A DNA stretch of 29,040 nt from an uncultured Eubacteriales bacterium. GTDB lineage: Bacteria; Bacillota; Clostridia; UBA1381. The DNA lies in the NCBI GenBank assembly GCA_900556575.1, contig USPO01000001.1, positions 1 to 29,040 on the forward strand, read 5' to 3'. Positions 1 through 7,194 of this stretch are shown here, in pieces. A program made the translations under genes and the position numbers. Numbering within the stretch: position 1 is the first letter of the stretch; each line of letters starts with the position of its first letter. The notes under the pieces are model-generated. The model did not search any database. It saw only the letters and a list, made by a program, of their open reading frames with translations, and was not told the DNA's origin.

Positions 1-3000
1 GTCAGGAATTTTAAAGACTTCTTTAACATGTCCAGATTTAATAGTTTCAGATAAATTTATTGAGGACAAATTAGTGGCTACCTCATTATAAGATTGAACG
101 ATAATTGTTCCACTTGTAGCATCATCAGTTACATAATCATATTCCGATATATTCGATATTTTTACATCATATATTATATCATTTGAAGCGTATCCGCTTA
201 AATCACTATCATCTTTAAATATGATGTCATTTGTAGCAGCATTTCCCCATCCTTGTGACACTGATTTTTCAATCTTTAATGTAGGCATATACGGGTCTAC
301 AGTAGCTTCCGGTGTAGGAGCCGCTGTTGCATCCGGATCCATACTTGGTGTCGGTGTTGCAACCTCCTCTGTTGTATATTTTACAGTTGACGGAGTATCG
401 TTTCCTACCCATGCAGAGTTTGAACCGCTATATATTTTTCCGCTTTCACACATATTCTGCGTTCCAAATACAGCCTCACATTCAATAATAATGCTTCCTC
501 CCGTATGCATAGTAAATTCAGGATTATAGTAATAATTATGATTTCGTGCATTTCCTGTTTTATTTGCATCATAGTCTTTTATAAATAATATTTGACCACT
601 CGCTTTTTCATATCCGGAATATGGATAATACACTTTATTTCCTGTCAAATATATTGCTCTTCCCTGCTCTGTATATATATCTTGTGAATCCCATGATTGT
701 CTGTAATCATACGCTTTACCAAGACCATCTACATTATCGCCCGTAATGCTTGTAACTTTTATTACAACTTCAGCATTATTTGCAGCCTGTATTCCTTGAT
801 ATATACCATCTATCGAATCATTGACCAATAATTCCGTAACGTCCGCACCCGAATTATTGGTTACCTTTATTTTAAATTTAAGTGTATCTCCCGGCTCGAT
901 ATGACCTGTTGCACCGCTTGCAATATCACCGACCTTCGCACCGTTTCTCCATATTTCAGCGGTCTTTTCAACCGGAAATTGATTTGCCGAACCTACGATA
1001 AACGAACCGGACGATGCTCCGGTCGATGCTCCGCCTATTACATATGCGGTATTTTTAATTTCCCGCATATCCTCGACACCTTCATCTATTGTACACTTTA
1101 TTTTAATCTCTGCCGTACCTGTTCCGATAGCCGTAAATGTATATTCCTGTCCTTCATTTGTATATGTAATTTCCAAATTTCCGGTACTTTCTATTCCCGA
1201 AACCGTCAAGCCTGCCGGTACTACATCTCTTACCTTAAGAGGAACATCGTTCGTAAAGGTTTTACCGTCCGTATTCAATGAAATTGTATACTCAACAGTA
1301 TCTCCGGCTTTGGCATACTGTCCGTCCTTATCTCCGGACTTCTTTATTTCAACATAGGATGCAGGGTTATCCCAATTTAATGTTGCATTTGCCGTTACAG
1401 TATTATCGTTATATTCTGCCTTTGCGGTATTTACAATACTTTTATCTGTGACTCCGTTTTTAACAGTTCCGGTTATCGTAAATATTTTTGATGAATTTGC
1501 CGGAATTATTACGGTTCCGAGGTCATATGTCTTTGTTTGAGTTTTATCGGAATCATTAGTTACAACCGATTTTCCGTCAATCGCAATATTCTCGAAAAGA
1601 TTTTCAGGGAATAAATCAGTTACCTTTACGTTCTCTGCATCGGCTGTACCGTCATTCTTTACGGTTACGGTATAGGTAATTTTATCCCCGGCTTCATATT
1701 TGTTACTGTTATTCTTAGTATCATTCTTTACAGACTTTGATATTGAAATATTTGCCGTTTTAGGTTTTTGAGTAAAGCTTGCACTAACCTCGGCCTCTCC
1801 TACCTTCGCTGTATTTGTTCTTATTGTATCCTCCGTAACGTCACCCGTAATCTTCGCAAGTACATATCCCTCAAAATCACTTTTGCCGCTTACAGATACA
1901 CCATTGAATGTAATAACATTTTCGTTTATACTGATTTCGCTGACAGAACCCTTATGTACGCACGCACCGTTATATAATTTCGGACTGCCATTGCAATTCC
2001 AATGATTAACCTTTTGGTAAAAATCACTCTCGTATGTTAGTCCCATATCCTTAAGTGATGTTACCGGTGTTAATCCCTCCGGTAATGTATCTGTTATTGT
2101 TCCGCCGGTGATTTCTTCATCTCCGCTGTTTGTAAATGAGATTTTATACAGAACATAGTCTCCGGTCACATAACCGTCTGTATTATAGTCAGAAATCTTG
2201 TTTTCTATTTTCTTATTTACCTTAGTATATCCGGCTACCTTCGGTCTGTACACATTTGTTGTTACCTCTGCCGGAGTTGTCGATATAGCATCAACAGGAC
2301 TGTTTACGGTTTTATATGAAGTAGAAATTTTATTTGTAATTATAGCCTTGTTCTCTGCCTGATTTTTAAAATCCGAACCTGCAATAACATTATCTCCCTT
2401 TATTTTAACCGTACCCTCAAAATTTTCTATCTGCTGGTTGCTGTCATTTGTTTTTGTAACATTCAGAGTAAATCCCGATATTCCATTTTCACTTGACTGT
2501 ATATCTGATATTGTATAATTAAAATCTGCCTCTAACGCTTTTCTTATATCTTCTTCGGTTTTTCCTGTAATATATATTCCATTGGGAAGAGTAAACGTAT
2601 CTGTAACCACATATTCATTTACCTTTGTTTCTCCGGGCTTCAATACTCTGCTGTTATCCGGCTCTGCTCCCGTAAAAGCTTTTAAAGTATATTCTATATC
2701 CTCACCCAAAACCGTTTCGGAATCAACGGTAGGAAGCATAATATTTTGTAAATTTACTGATTTTGTATTATTCATTTCAACATCTGATTTTGATGTTATT
2801 TTATCAGGTTCGGTTTCATTCTTTAAATTTCCGTTTTCATCATATATTTTTAAAGATATATCCCATTCGCTTCCGTTTTTTGCATTTCCGTCAAATCTTG
2901 CACTCAGCGTTGTTGCAACCGTATCACCCGCAACCCAAGGCTGTACTTTGCCATCCTGCCATTTTTCCAATAATATATATTTTTCGCCATTCTCGTCTTT

Positions 3001-3366
3001 TTGTACCGAGTATTTAATTCCGTCAGCTATATACGGTTCAATATCTGTAAACTTACCTCCGTTTTCAAATGATATAAATGAGGTAACATCCATATCTCCG
3101 ATATATAACCTCAGCTGCGGATTTTCAAAGCCCGCACTGTCATAGTTAAATGCTGCTGAAATATTTATTCCGAATTCATTGTTTGTAAGTGCTGTCTTAT
3201 CACTTGCAATTGCATCACCTACAAACCCCACCGATGGGTTGCCTATGCTAACCGTACTTTCTCCCGTCGCCAAAGCTGCCGGACATACACCAATCATCAT
3301 AGCAAAAACAAGAAAAAGTGCCAGTATTCTTGATTGTACCGTACAGCTGCTTACATTCTCCCTCAT
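1..3366 (-). CDS. Large secreted DUF11-repeat surface protein (partial, C-terminus off left edge)
   Basis: The frame is open from an ATG at 3366 to base 1 (1122 codons) with no stop, so the C-terminus lies outside the window. A GGAGAG-rich ribosome site precedes the start. Residues about 14-33 form a hydrophobic signal peptide ending in AALA. The mature part is built of beta-rich repeats. DUF11/conserved-repeat domains, recognised by motifs such as AGDKITYTVTVKNDG followed by VTDLFPE, lie near residues 380-445, 540-600, 673-730, 795-860 and 1025-1095. A Pro/Thr-rich linker (TPTPSMDPDATAAPTPEA) sits at about 1002-1023. DUF11 proteins are usually cell-surface adhesins or stalks anchored by a C-terminal LPXTG or SLH segment; that part is not visible, so the mode of anchoring is unknown. 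Ligand and function cannot be told. The gene is well supported, the role only inferred. Confidence 0.85.
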   Translation of the reverse strand, partial: MRENVSSCTVQSRILALFLVFAMMIGVCPAALATGESTVSIGNPSVGFVGDAIASDKTALTNNEFGINISAAFNYDSAGFENPQLRLYIGDMDVTSFISFENGGKFTDIEPYIADGIKYSVQKDENGEKYILLEKWQDGKVQPWVAGDTVATTLSARFDGNAKNGSEWDISLKIYDENGNLKNETEPDKITSKSDVEMNNTKSVNLQNIMLPTVDSETVLGEDIEYTLKAFTGAEPDNSRVLKPGETKVNEYVVTDTFTLPNGIYITGKTEEDIRKALEADFNYTISDIQSSENGISGFTLNVTKTNDSNQQIENFEGTVKIKGDNVIAGSDFKNQAENKAIITNKISTSYKTVNSPVDAISTTPAEVTTNVYRPKVAGYTKVNKKIENKISDYNTDGYVTGDYVLYKISFTNSGDEEITGGTITDTLPEGLTPVTSLKDMGLTYESDFYQKVNHWNCNGSPKLYNGACVHKGSVSEISINENVITFNGVSVSGKSDFEGYVLAKITGDVTEDTIRTNTAKVGEAEVSASFTQKPKTANISISKSVKNDTKNNSNKYEAGDKITYTVTVKNDGTADAENVKVTDLFPENLFENIAIDGKSVVTNDSDKTQTKTYDLGTVIIPANSSKIFTITGTVKNGVTDKSIVNTAKAEYNDNTVTANATLNWDNPASYVEIKKSGDKDGQYAKAGDTVEYTISLNTDGKTFTNDVPLKVRDVVPAGLTVSGIESTGNLEITYTNEGQEYTFTAIGTGTAEIKIKCTIDEGVEDMREIKNTAYVIGGASTGASSGSFIVGSANQFPVEKTAEIWRNGAKVGDIASGATGHIEPGDTLKFKIKVTNNSGADVTELLVNDSIDGIYQGIQAANNAEVVIKVTSITGDNVDGLGKAYDYRQSWDSQDIYTEQGRAIYLTGNKVYYPYSGYEKASGQILFIKDYDANKTGNARNHNYYYNPEFTMHTGGSIIIECEAVFGTQNMCESGKIYSGSNSAWVGNDTPSTVKYTTEEVATPTPSMDPDATAAPTPEATVDPYMPTLKIEKSVSQGWGNAATNDIIFKDDSDLSGYASNDIIYDVKISNISEYDYVTDDATSGTIIVQSYNEVATNLSSINLSETIKSGHVKEVFKIPD

Positions 3367-3568
3367 TATAAATTTCTCCTCTCTCTCCTGATTATTTTAT
3401 ACATTAAGGAATTTACCTCTTTTCTGTCATTAGTATATTACAATGTATTATACCATATGAAGCGTTACAAAACAGCACCAAAAACCACCTTGGTTTTATA
3501 TATTTTATATTTTGCCGCTGTTTACTTTTATTTCCGTAAAGGCAAATACCTTTGCTAATTCTAATTAA

Positions 3569-3597
3569 ATTATAATATATTTATCTAAATTTGTCAA
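3569..3597 (-). promoter_or_regulatory. Sigma-A promoter of the DUF11 surface protein
   Basis: The minus strand reads TTGACA (3597-3592), a 17-nt spacer, then TATAAT (3574-3569), a perfect consensus. Transcription would begin near 3562 and give a leader of about 195 nt before the ATG at 3366. A second TATAAT with an upstream TG (3452-3447) lies inside this leader but lacks a good -35, so it is at best a secondary start. Confidence 0.75.
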
Positions 3598-3760
3598 TAT
3601 GCATTTCTTGCTGTTTTATATTTATATACATTGTCATACCTTTTAGTTTACTTTATAAACTTATTGTCAACCAAAAATCATATTATTTTTTACCAATCCG
3701 AAAAACATTACAGAATTTATTTATAAATATATACATTAATCGTATTTTTCACTAAAAAAA
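3598..3760. other. Gene-free AT-rich stretch
   Basis: The stretch between the DUF11 promoter and the hairpin at 3763 is AT-rich. I see no convincing coding frame, repeat or structured RNA in it. Confidence 0.5.
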
Positions 3761-3762
3761 TG

Positions 3763-3791
3763 CCGTACATAAATTGTTACTTATGTACGAC
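3763..3791 (-). terminator. Intrinsic terminator behind the MATE-tail remnant
   Basis: On the minus strand a hairpin with arms CGTACATAA and TTATGTACG is followed by GCATTTTTTT. It lies about 40 nt downstream of the stop codon of the MATE fragment at 3831-3930, so it probably ended the original gene. No intact gene now reads into it from the right. Confidence 0.55.
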
Positions 3792-3830
3792 AATCAAAAA
3801 ATAGCAAAATATCTGTATAAGCTTACAGCT

Positions 3831-3930
3831 TTATTTTTGCAATCGCCTTGCAAACATTGCTGCCGACACTGCCGCCGCTATTACTTCCGTTATCCAAAAT
3901 GCATTCCATACTCCCGCAGCACCCGCAAAT
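3831..3930 (-). pseudogene. Orphan 3' end of a MATE transporter gene
   Basis: The minus strand encodes FAGAAGVWNAFWITEVIA, then AAVSAAMFARRLQK and a stop at 3833-3831. This matches the last residues of the intact MATE protein at 4736-6049 (FAGAMGVWNAFWITEVIATAMFARQLQK), with a 4-residue insertion. DNA similarity runs from the stop to about 3930 and then ends; an in-frame stop follows upstream within about 30 nt, so no transporter can be made. It is a direct repeat of 4736-4823 about 900 bp away. It could be left from a tandem duplication or from recombination that placed the Fic module here. The identity of the remnant is certain, its origin inferred. Confidence 0.85.
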
Positions 3931-3951
3931 AATGCTTTTTGTATACGGATA

Positions 3952-3980
3952 TTGACTTATTTAATTATATGTGCTATAAT
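3952..3980 (+). promoter_or_regulatory. Promoter of the VbhA-like antitoxin/Fic remnant
   Basis: TTGACT (3952-3957), a 17-nt spacer and TATAAT (3975-3980), with an extended -10 TG, sit about 50 bp before the antitoxin ATG. The promoter begins only about 20 bp beyond the edge of the MATE-tail homology. Confidence 0.75.
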
Positions 3981-4030
3981 TTAATCATTAAAACTTCCTA
4001 ATGATTATAAATGTGAAGGGAGCTGTTAAT

Positions 4031-4201
4031 ATGTATTCATTTGCTAATGAAATTCCTTATGCATTAAATAATGCCTTTGCATCCCTTGAAATTGAGGGAT
4101 ATGCAATTTCAAATACTGAAAAAAAGCTTTGTTCGGAAGTAGTGAATGGAAAGATGTCAAAGCAGGATCTAATAAATTTACTTTTGGAAAGGTGCAGATA
4201 A
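4031..4201 (+). CDS. VbhA-like antitoxin of a Fic toxin (56 aa)
   Basis: This 56-residue protein is read from an ATG with an AAGGGAG ribosome site; an upstream in-frame ATG at 4001 lacks one. Residues 18-23 are SLEIEG, which fits the (S/T)xxxE(G/N) inhibitory motif by which class I Fic antitoxins such as VbhA block the ATP site of their toxin. Small size, helical composition and position fit that family: the next ORF, one base after the stop, starts like a Fic protein. In intact systems the pair is co-expressed and the antitoxin stops AMP transfer onto target proteins. Here the toxin is truncated, so the antitoxin appears orphaned. The family call rests on motif plus context and needs a profile search. 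Confidence 0.7.
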   Translation: MYSFANEIPYALNNAFASLEIEGYAISNTEKKLCSEVVNGKMSKQDLINLLLERCR

Positions 4202-4202
4202 A

Positions 4203-4286
4203 ATGTCTTACTCGTTAGATCCTCTTAATGACAGCTGCTATGAAAACACCAATGTTTTAATAAACAAATTCATGAAACCAATTTAA
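4203..4286 (+). pseudogene. Truncated Fic-domain gene, N-terminal 27 codons only
   Basis: The ORF encodes MSYSLDPLNDSCYENTNVL followed by INKFMKPI and a stop. The opening (YSLDP..D.CY..T.VLINKF) resembles the start of clostridial Fic-family proteins that follow VbhA-type antitoxins. The whole Fic fold, including the HPFx(D/E)GNGR AMP-transfer motif, is absent, and I find no continuation in any frame up to 4735. The gene is therefore a broken remnant. It could in principle be a short leader peptide, but similarity and gene order favour decay by deletion. Confidence 0.65.
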
Positions 4287-4395
4287 AACTTATTTGGTTT
4301 CCCGTATTTCTGCCTATTTTCATTATATATTTAAATTTGAATTTCATGGTGTGTTTTAACAGGACTCTATTTTGCAATTACCGCTAATACAAAAA

Positions 4396-4447
4396 GCTGT
4401 CCCCTCCGGGGAAAGTGGCGCACGAAGTGCGTCAAAAGGGGCGACAC
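4396..4447 (+). repeat. GC-rich double-hairpin repeat, copy 1
   Basis: A GC-rich block in AT-rich surroundings contains CCCCTCCGGGG, then TGGCGCACGAAGTGCGTC, then AAAAGGGGCGACA. The inner arm GCAC-GAA-GTGC is a small hairpin. It resembles the reverse complements of copies 2 and 3, so it lies in the opposite orientation. Confidence 0.65.
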
Positions 4448-4501
4448 AAGTATTACAATAGAGAAATTGACAATTATATTTTCCTATTACAGAGTTTGTT
4501 T

Positions 4502-4556
4502 CACCCCTTCCGTCACGCTCCGCGTGCCACCTCCCCCGAAAGGGGAGGCTTGCCGT
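4502..4556 (-). repeat. GC-rich double-hairpin repeat, copy 2
   Basis: The plus strand has CACCCCTTCCGTCACGCTCC, then GCGTGCCACCTCCCCC, then GAAAGGGGAGGCTTGCC. CACGC and GCGTG form one hairpin and CCTCCCC with GGGGAGG another. Its reverse complement aligns with copy 1. Confidence 0.7.
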
Positions 4557-4613
4557 ATTGCCGCTTTTAAAGTTCTACATTTGTTCCTTTTGCAATCACC
4601 CAACACAAGGTTC

Positions 4614-4662
4614 ACCCCCACCGACAGCCTAACGTCTGCCACCTCCCCAAGGGGAGGCTTCT
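4614..4662 (-). repeat. GC-rich double-hairpin repeat, copy 3
   Basis: It carries the same CCACCTCCCC-AAGGGGAGGCTT end as copy 2 with a diverged first hairpin (GACAGCCTAACGTCTGCC). The three copies fill most of the gene-free stretch 4287-4735. Nothing else is recognised there. Confidence 0.65.
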
Positions 4663-4735
4663 CACATTAAATGCATTATTATACTTTTTCATTATAATAC
4701 ACTATTAAATTCTATTTAACGGCACATAACCTTTT

Positions 4736-6049
4736 TTATTTTTGCAATTGCCTTGCAAACATTGCCGTCGCTATTACTTCCGTTATCCAAAATGCATTCC
4801 ATACCCCCATAGCACCGGCAAATCGGCTTATCAGATATGCAATTCCCGCAATAACTATATAGCGGATTATCGAAATAACAAGCGACGGTATACCCTCGCC
4901 CAATGCTTCGTATACACCGCTTATTACAACAGATACTGCCGAAACTATAAATCCGGCACTTATAATTCTGAGTGCCGCCGCACCCTCTGCAATTGTTTCC
5001 GGAGTCTGTGAGAACATACCCATTAATACATTAGGTATTGCAAGACACAGTACCGTTCCGAATGCCATTATTCCGGCACATAACATAAGGGAGGTTTTTG
5101 TTATACCGAGTACTCTGTCACGTCTTCCTGCACCATGATTAAAGCTCACAATCGGACGTATTCCCTGAATAACTCCGTTCGCCGTAAGATATATAAATGT
5201 CTGTAATTTATAATATATTCCGAGAATGAGTACATATACCTGTGAAAACTCTGCCAAAATACCGTTCAGCATTGTAATAAGCAATGACGGCAGTCCCATA
5301 TTTAATGTCGCCGGAATACCTACCGCATATAAACGCTTGTATACATCATCCTTAAACAGCGTCCGGTGAACCTTAAAGCTTACCGGCTGTTTAAATCCTA
5401 TAAACACAATAAGATACACAAGACAAGTTACAGCCTGACCTATACCTGTTGCTATTGCTGCTCCCTTTACTCCCATTGCCGGAACAGGACCTATACCAAA
5501 AATAAATATAGGATCAAGAATAATATTTGTTATGCAGCCTATGAGCATACTTACCATTGATACTTTCATCTTTCCGACAGCCTGAAATATCTTTTCAAAG
5601 GTTATTGCAATATTCTGAACAATCGAAAAACCAAATACCACATTTGAATATATAATTCCGTATTGAATTACTTCGCTGTCACTCGTAAACAGCCTTAAAA
5701 ATGACGGCATGACAGCAATGCATACTACCGTCAATATTAAACCATGCACACCACCGAGAATAATTCCCTGTGACACTGCATTATCGGCACGTTTCCTCTG
5801 TCCCGCACCCAAGAAAAATGCGGCAGCCGCATTTATACCTATGCCGAATCCCACCGCAACCGAATGTTCCACGTTTTGCAGCGGATAAACCAACGCAAGT
5901 GCAGTCATTGCATTCTCACTTATCTTCGCAACAAAATAACTGTCTACTATATTATACAGCGAATTTACAAGCATCGATAATACCATAGGATATGACATAG
6001 ACAGCACAAGCGGAAGTATTTTCTTTTTTACCATAAAATCTTGGTTCAT
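4736..6049 (-). CDS. MATE family multidrug/Na+ efflux transporter
   Basis: The product is a 437-residue membrane protein with about twelve hydrophobic segments arranged as two halves, the usual size and layout for MATE (multi-antimicrobial extrusion) transporters. The N-terminal half shows the family pattern P.VLSMLVNSLYNIVDSYFV followed by the LG.GQRKRADNAVSQG loop. The second half has SLLITMLNGIL and GIRPIVSFNHGAGRRDRV. Such proteins export cationic compounds in exchange for Na+ or H+; the substrate cannot be read from sequence. The start ATG has a perfect GAGGAGG site. The gene has its own promoter (6186-6214), and a terminator-type hairpin sits in its leader. A copy of its last ~30 codons lies at 3831-3930. 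Confidence 0.93.
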   Translation of the reverse strand: MNQDFMVKKKILPLVLSMSYPMVLSMLVNSLYNIVDSYFVAKISENAMTALALVYPLQNVEHSVAVGFGIGINAAAAFFLGAGQRKRADNAVSQGIILGGVHGLILTVVCIAVMPSFLRLFTSDSEVIQYGIIYSNVVFGFSIVQNIAITFEKIFQAVGKMKVSMVSMLIGCITNIILDPIFIFGIGPVPAMGVKGAAIATGIGQAVTCLVYLIVFIGFKQPVSFKVHRTLFKDDVYKRLYAVGIPATLNMGLPSLLITMLNGILAEFSQVYVLILGIYYKLQTFIYLTANGVIQGIRPIVSFNHGAGRRDRVLGITKTSLMLCAGIMAFGTVLCLAIPNVLMGMFSQTPETIAEGAAALRIISAGFIVSAVSVVISGVYEALGEGIPSLVISIIRYIVIAGIAYLISRFAGAMGVWNAFWITEVIATAMFARQLQK

Positions 6050-6082
6050 ATTTCCTCCTCAATATCTGTGGATTTTTGCACT

Positions 6083-6116
6083 AAAAAAGCCACGCAATGC
6101 ATTTGCATTGCGTGGC
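6083..6116 (-). terminator. Strong hairpin terminator in the MATE leader
   Basis: A 13-bp perfect stem (arms 6104-6116 and 6089-6101, GCCACGCAATGCA type) is followed on the minus strand by TTTTTT. It lies about 95 nt after the radical SAM stop codon and can end that transcript. It also lies downstream of the MATE promoter and upstream of the MATE start, so it must be read through for MATE expression and may act as an attenuator. Confidence 0.8.
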
Positions 6117-6185
6117 GAAAAGATAACTCATTCATTACGAATTTGTTAGGAAAAATCCACTCAGTTTTCAGTATTTAGCTACTGT

Positions 6186-6214
6186 ATTATAACAAATTTT
6201 TTTGCATTTGTCAA
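6186..6214 (-). promoter_or_regulatory. Consensus promoter of the MATE gene
   Basis: The minus strand reads TTGACA (6214-6209), 17 nt, TATAAT (6191-6186), a perfect match to sigma-A consensus. The -35 box overlaps the TGA stop codon of the radical SAM gene (6213-6211). The start near 6179 gives a leader of about 130 nt. Confidence 0.85.
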
Positions 6215-7122
6215 GAAGATTTTTCTTCTCCCTCAAAATTCGGAATAAAGCTTTCCGATACCGATTCATCGCTTTGTATAAAAACGTTTTCCATGCCCTT
6301 ATTTGCACAATAGTCAACCAACGCATTATACTTACGCATATCAAGTTTTTTATCAAGCTCCGGATATGCCCTGACATGAGGAAGAGGTGTATATTGGCAC
6401 ATAAGACTTATATATATATTATTACCATATGCATTGTAAAGATAGTCCATTATCCTCTTGCTGTCAAGCATAAGCCCCGGCAGCATCAGATGCCTTACAA
6501 GTACACCCTTTGTCATTATTCCGTTTTCATCAAATTTATTTCTTCTAGTCTGACGATACATTTCATCAACAGCGGCGGCGGCAATTTTAAAATAATCGGG
6601 TGCTTTTGAATACTTTACGGCATATTTATCATCATAATACTTCATATCCGGCATATATATATCAATATATCCATCAAGCATTTTTAATGTTTCCGTATTT
6701 TCGTATCCGCTTGTATTGTATAATATAGGTATATTTAACCCCCTTGATTTCGCATTATCCAGTGCCTCGATAATCTGCGGCACATAGTGCGTCGGTGTTA
6801 CAAGATTTATATTATTCGCTCCCTGCTCCTGAAGTGATAAGAAACCGTCCGCAAGCTCTTCAATTGTTATATCCCTGCCTTTACAGCGTGCGGATATATC
6901 ATAATTTTGACAAAATACACATTTCATGGTACAATACGAAAAAAACACCGTACCCGAACCACTTTCACCGCTTATACAAGGTTCTTCCCAATAATGCAAT
7001 GCAATTCTTGCTGTTCGCGGAAGCAGTCCCGCACCACAGAAACCCGTTGCTCCTCTCATGCGGTCCGCCCCGCACCTGCGCGGACATAATCTGCAATTTT
7101 CCAATAGTTTTTCTTTTTTCAT
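6211..7122 (-). CDS. Radical SAM protein, PflX/PflA-like (COG1313-type)
   Basis: The product has 303 residues. Residues 64-71 carry CTMKCVFC, the CX3CX2C motif that binds the [4Fe-4S] cluster used to cleave S-adenosylmethionine. An additional N-terminal cysteine set (CRLCPRRCGADR near residues 10-21, then GFCGAG) resembles uncharacterised Fe-S proteins of the PflX group related to pyruvate formate-lyase activase. Later motifs include NLVTPTHY, LYNTSGYE and MPDMKYYD. The substrate is unknown. The ribosome site is weak (AAGAAG) and the gene follows the 3D-domain protein by about 70 nt with a terminator between them, so expression may depend on read-through. No partner glycyl-radical enzyme is seen nearby. 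Confidence 0.88.
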   Translation of the reverse strand: MKKEKLLENCRLCPRRCGADRMRGATGFCGAGLLPRTARIALHYWEEPCISGESGSGTVFFSYCTMKCVFCQNYDISARCKGRDITIEELADGFLSLQEQGANNINLVTPTHYVPQIIEALDNAKSRGLNIPILYNTSGYENTETLKMLDGYIDIYMPDMKYYDDKYAVKYSKAPDYFKIAAAAVDEMYRQTRRNKFDENGIMTKGVLVRHLMLPGLMLDSKRIMDYLYNAYGNNIYISLMCQYTPLPHVRAYPELDKKLDMRKYNALVDYCANKGMENVFIQSDESVSESFIPNFEGEEKSS

Positions 7123-7142
7123 TTACTTCTTATCTTTCTGCA

Positions 7143-7183
7143 CAAAAACCGAGACTGCCGTACATCAAAGCAAAGCGGCAGTC
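7143..7183 (-). terminator. Intrinsic terminator after the 3D-domain gene
   Basis: On the minus strand, arms GACTGCCG and CGGCAGTC (7183-7176 and 7160-7153) with a 15-nt loop are followed by TCGGTTTTTG. It begins about 12 nt after the stop at 7195. Confidence 0.7.
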
Positions 7184-7194
7184 CCGTATCTTAA

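Noticed and set aside
4396..4662. CRISPR array
   Set aside because: There are only three diverged copies in mixed orientation with irregular spacing and no spacer pattern.
4467..4670. Open frame of 67 codons on the plus strand
   Set aside because: It runs through the GC-rich hairpin repeats, has no ribosome site, and its residues reflect the repeats.
6060..6180. Guanidine (ykkC-type) riboswitch before the MATE gene
   Set aside because: Neither the ykkC core nor the paired ACGR-loop hairpins of mini-ykkC are present; the hairpin loop is only TT.
6202..6609. 135-codon open frame antisense to the radical SAM gene
   Set aside because: It has no ribosome site and no recognisable motif, and the opposite strand encodes a clear enzyme.
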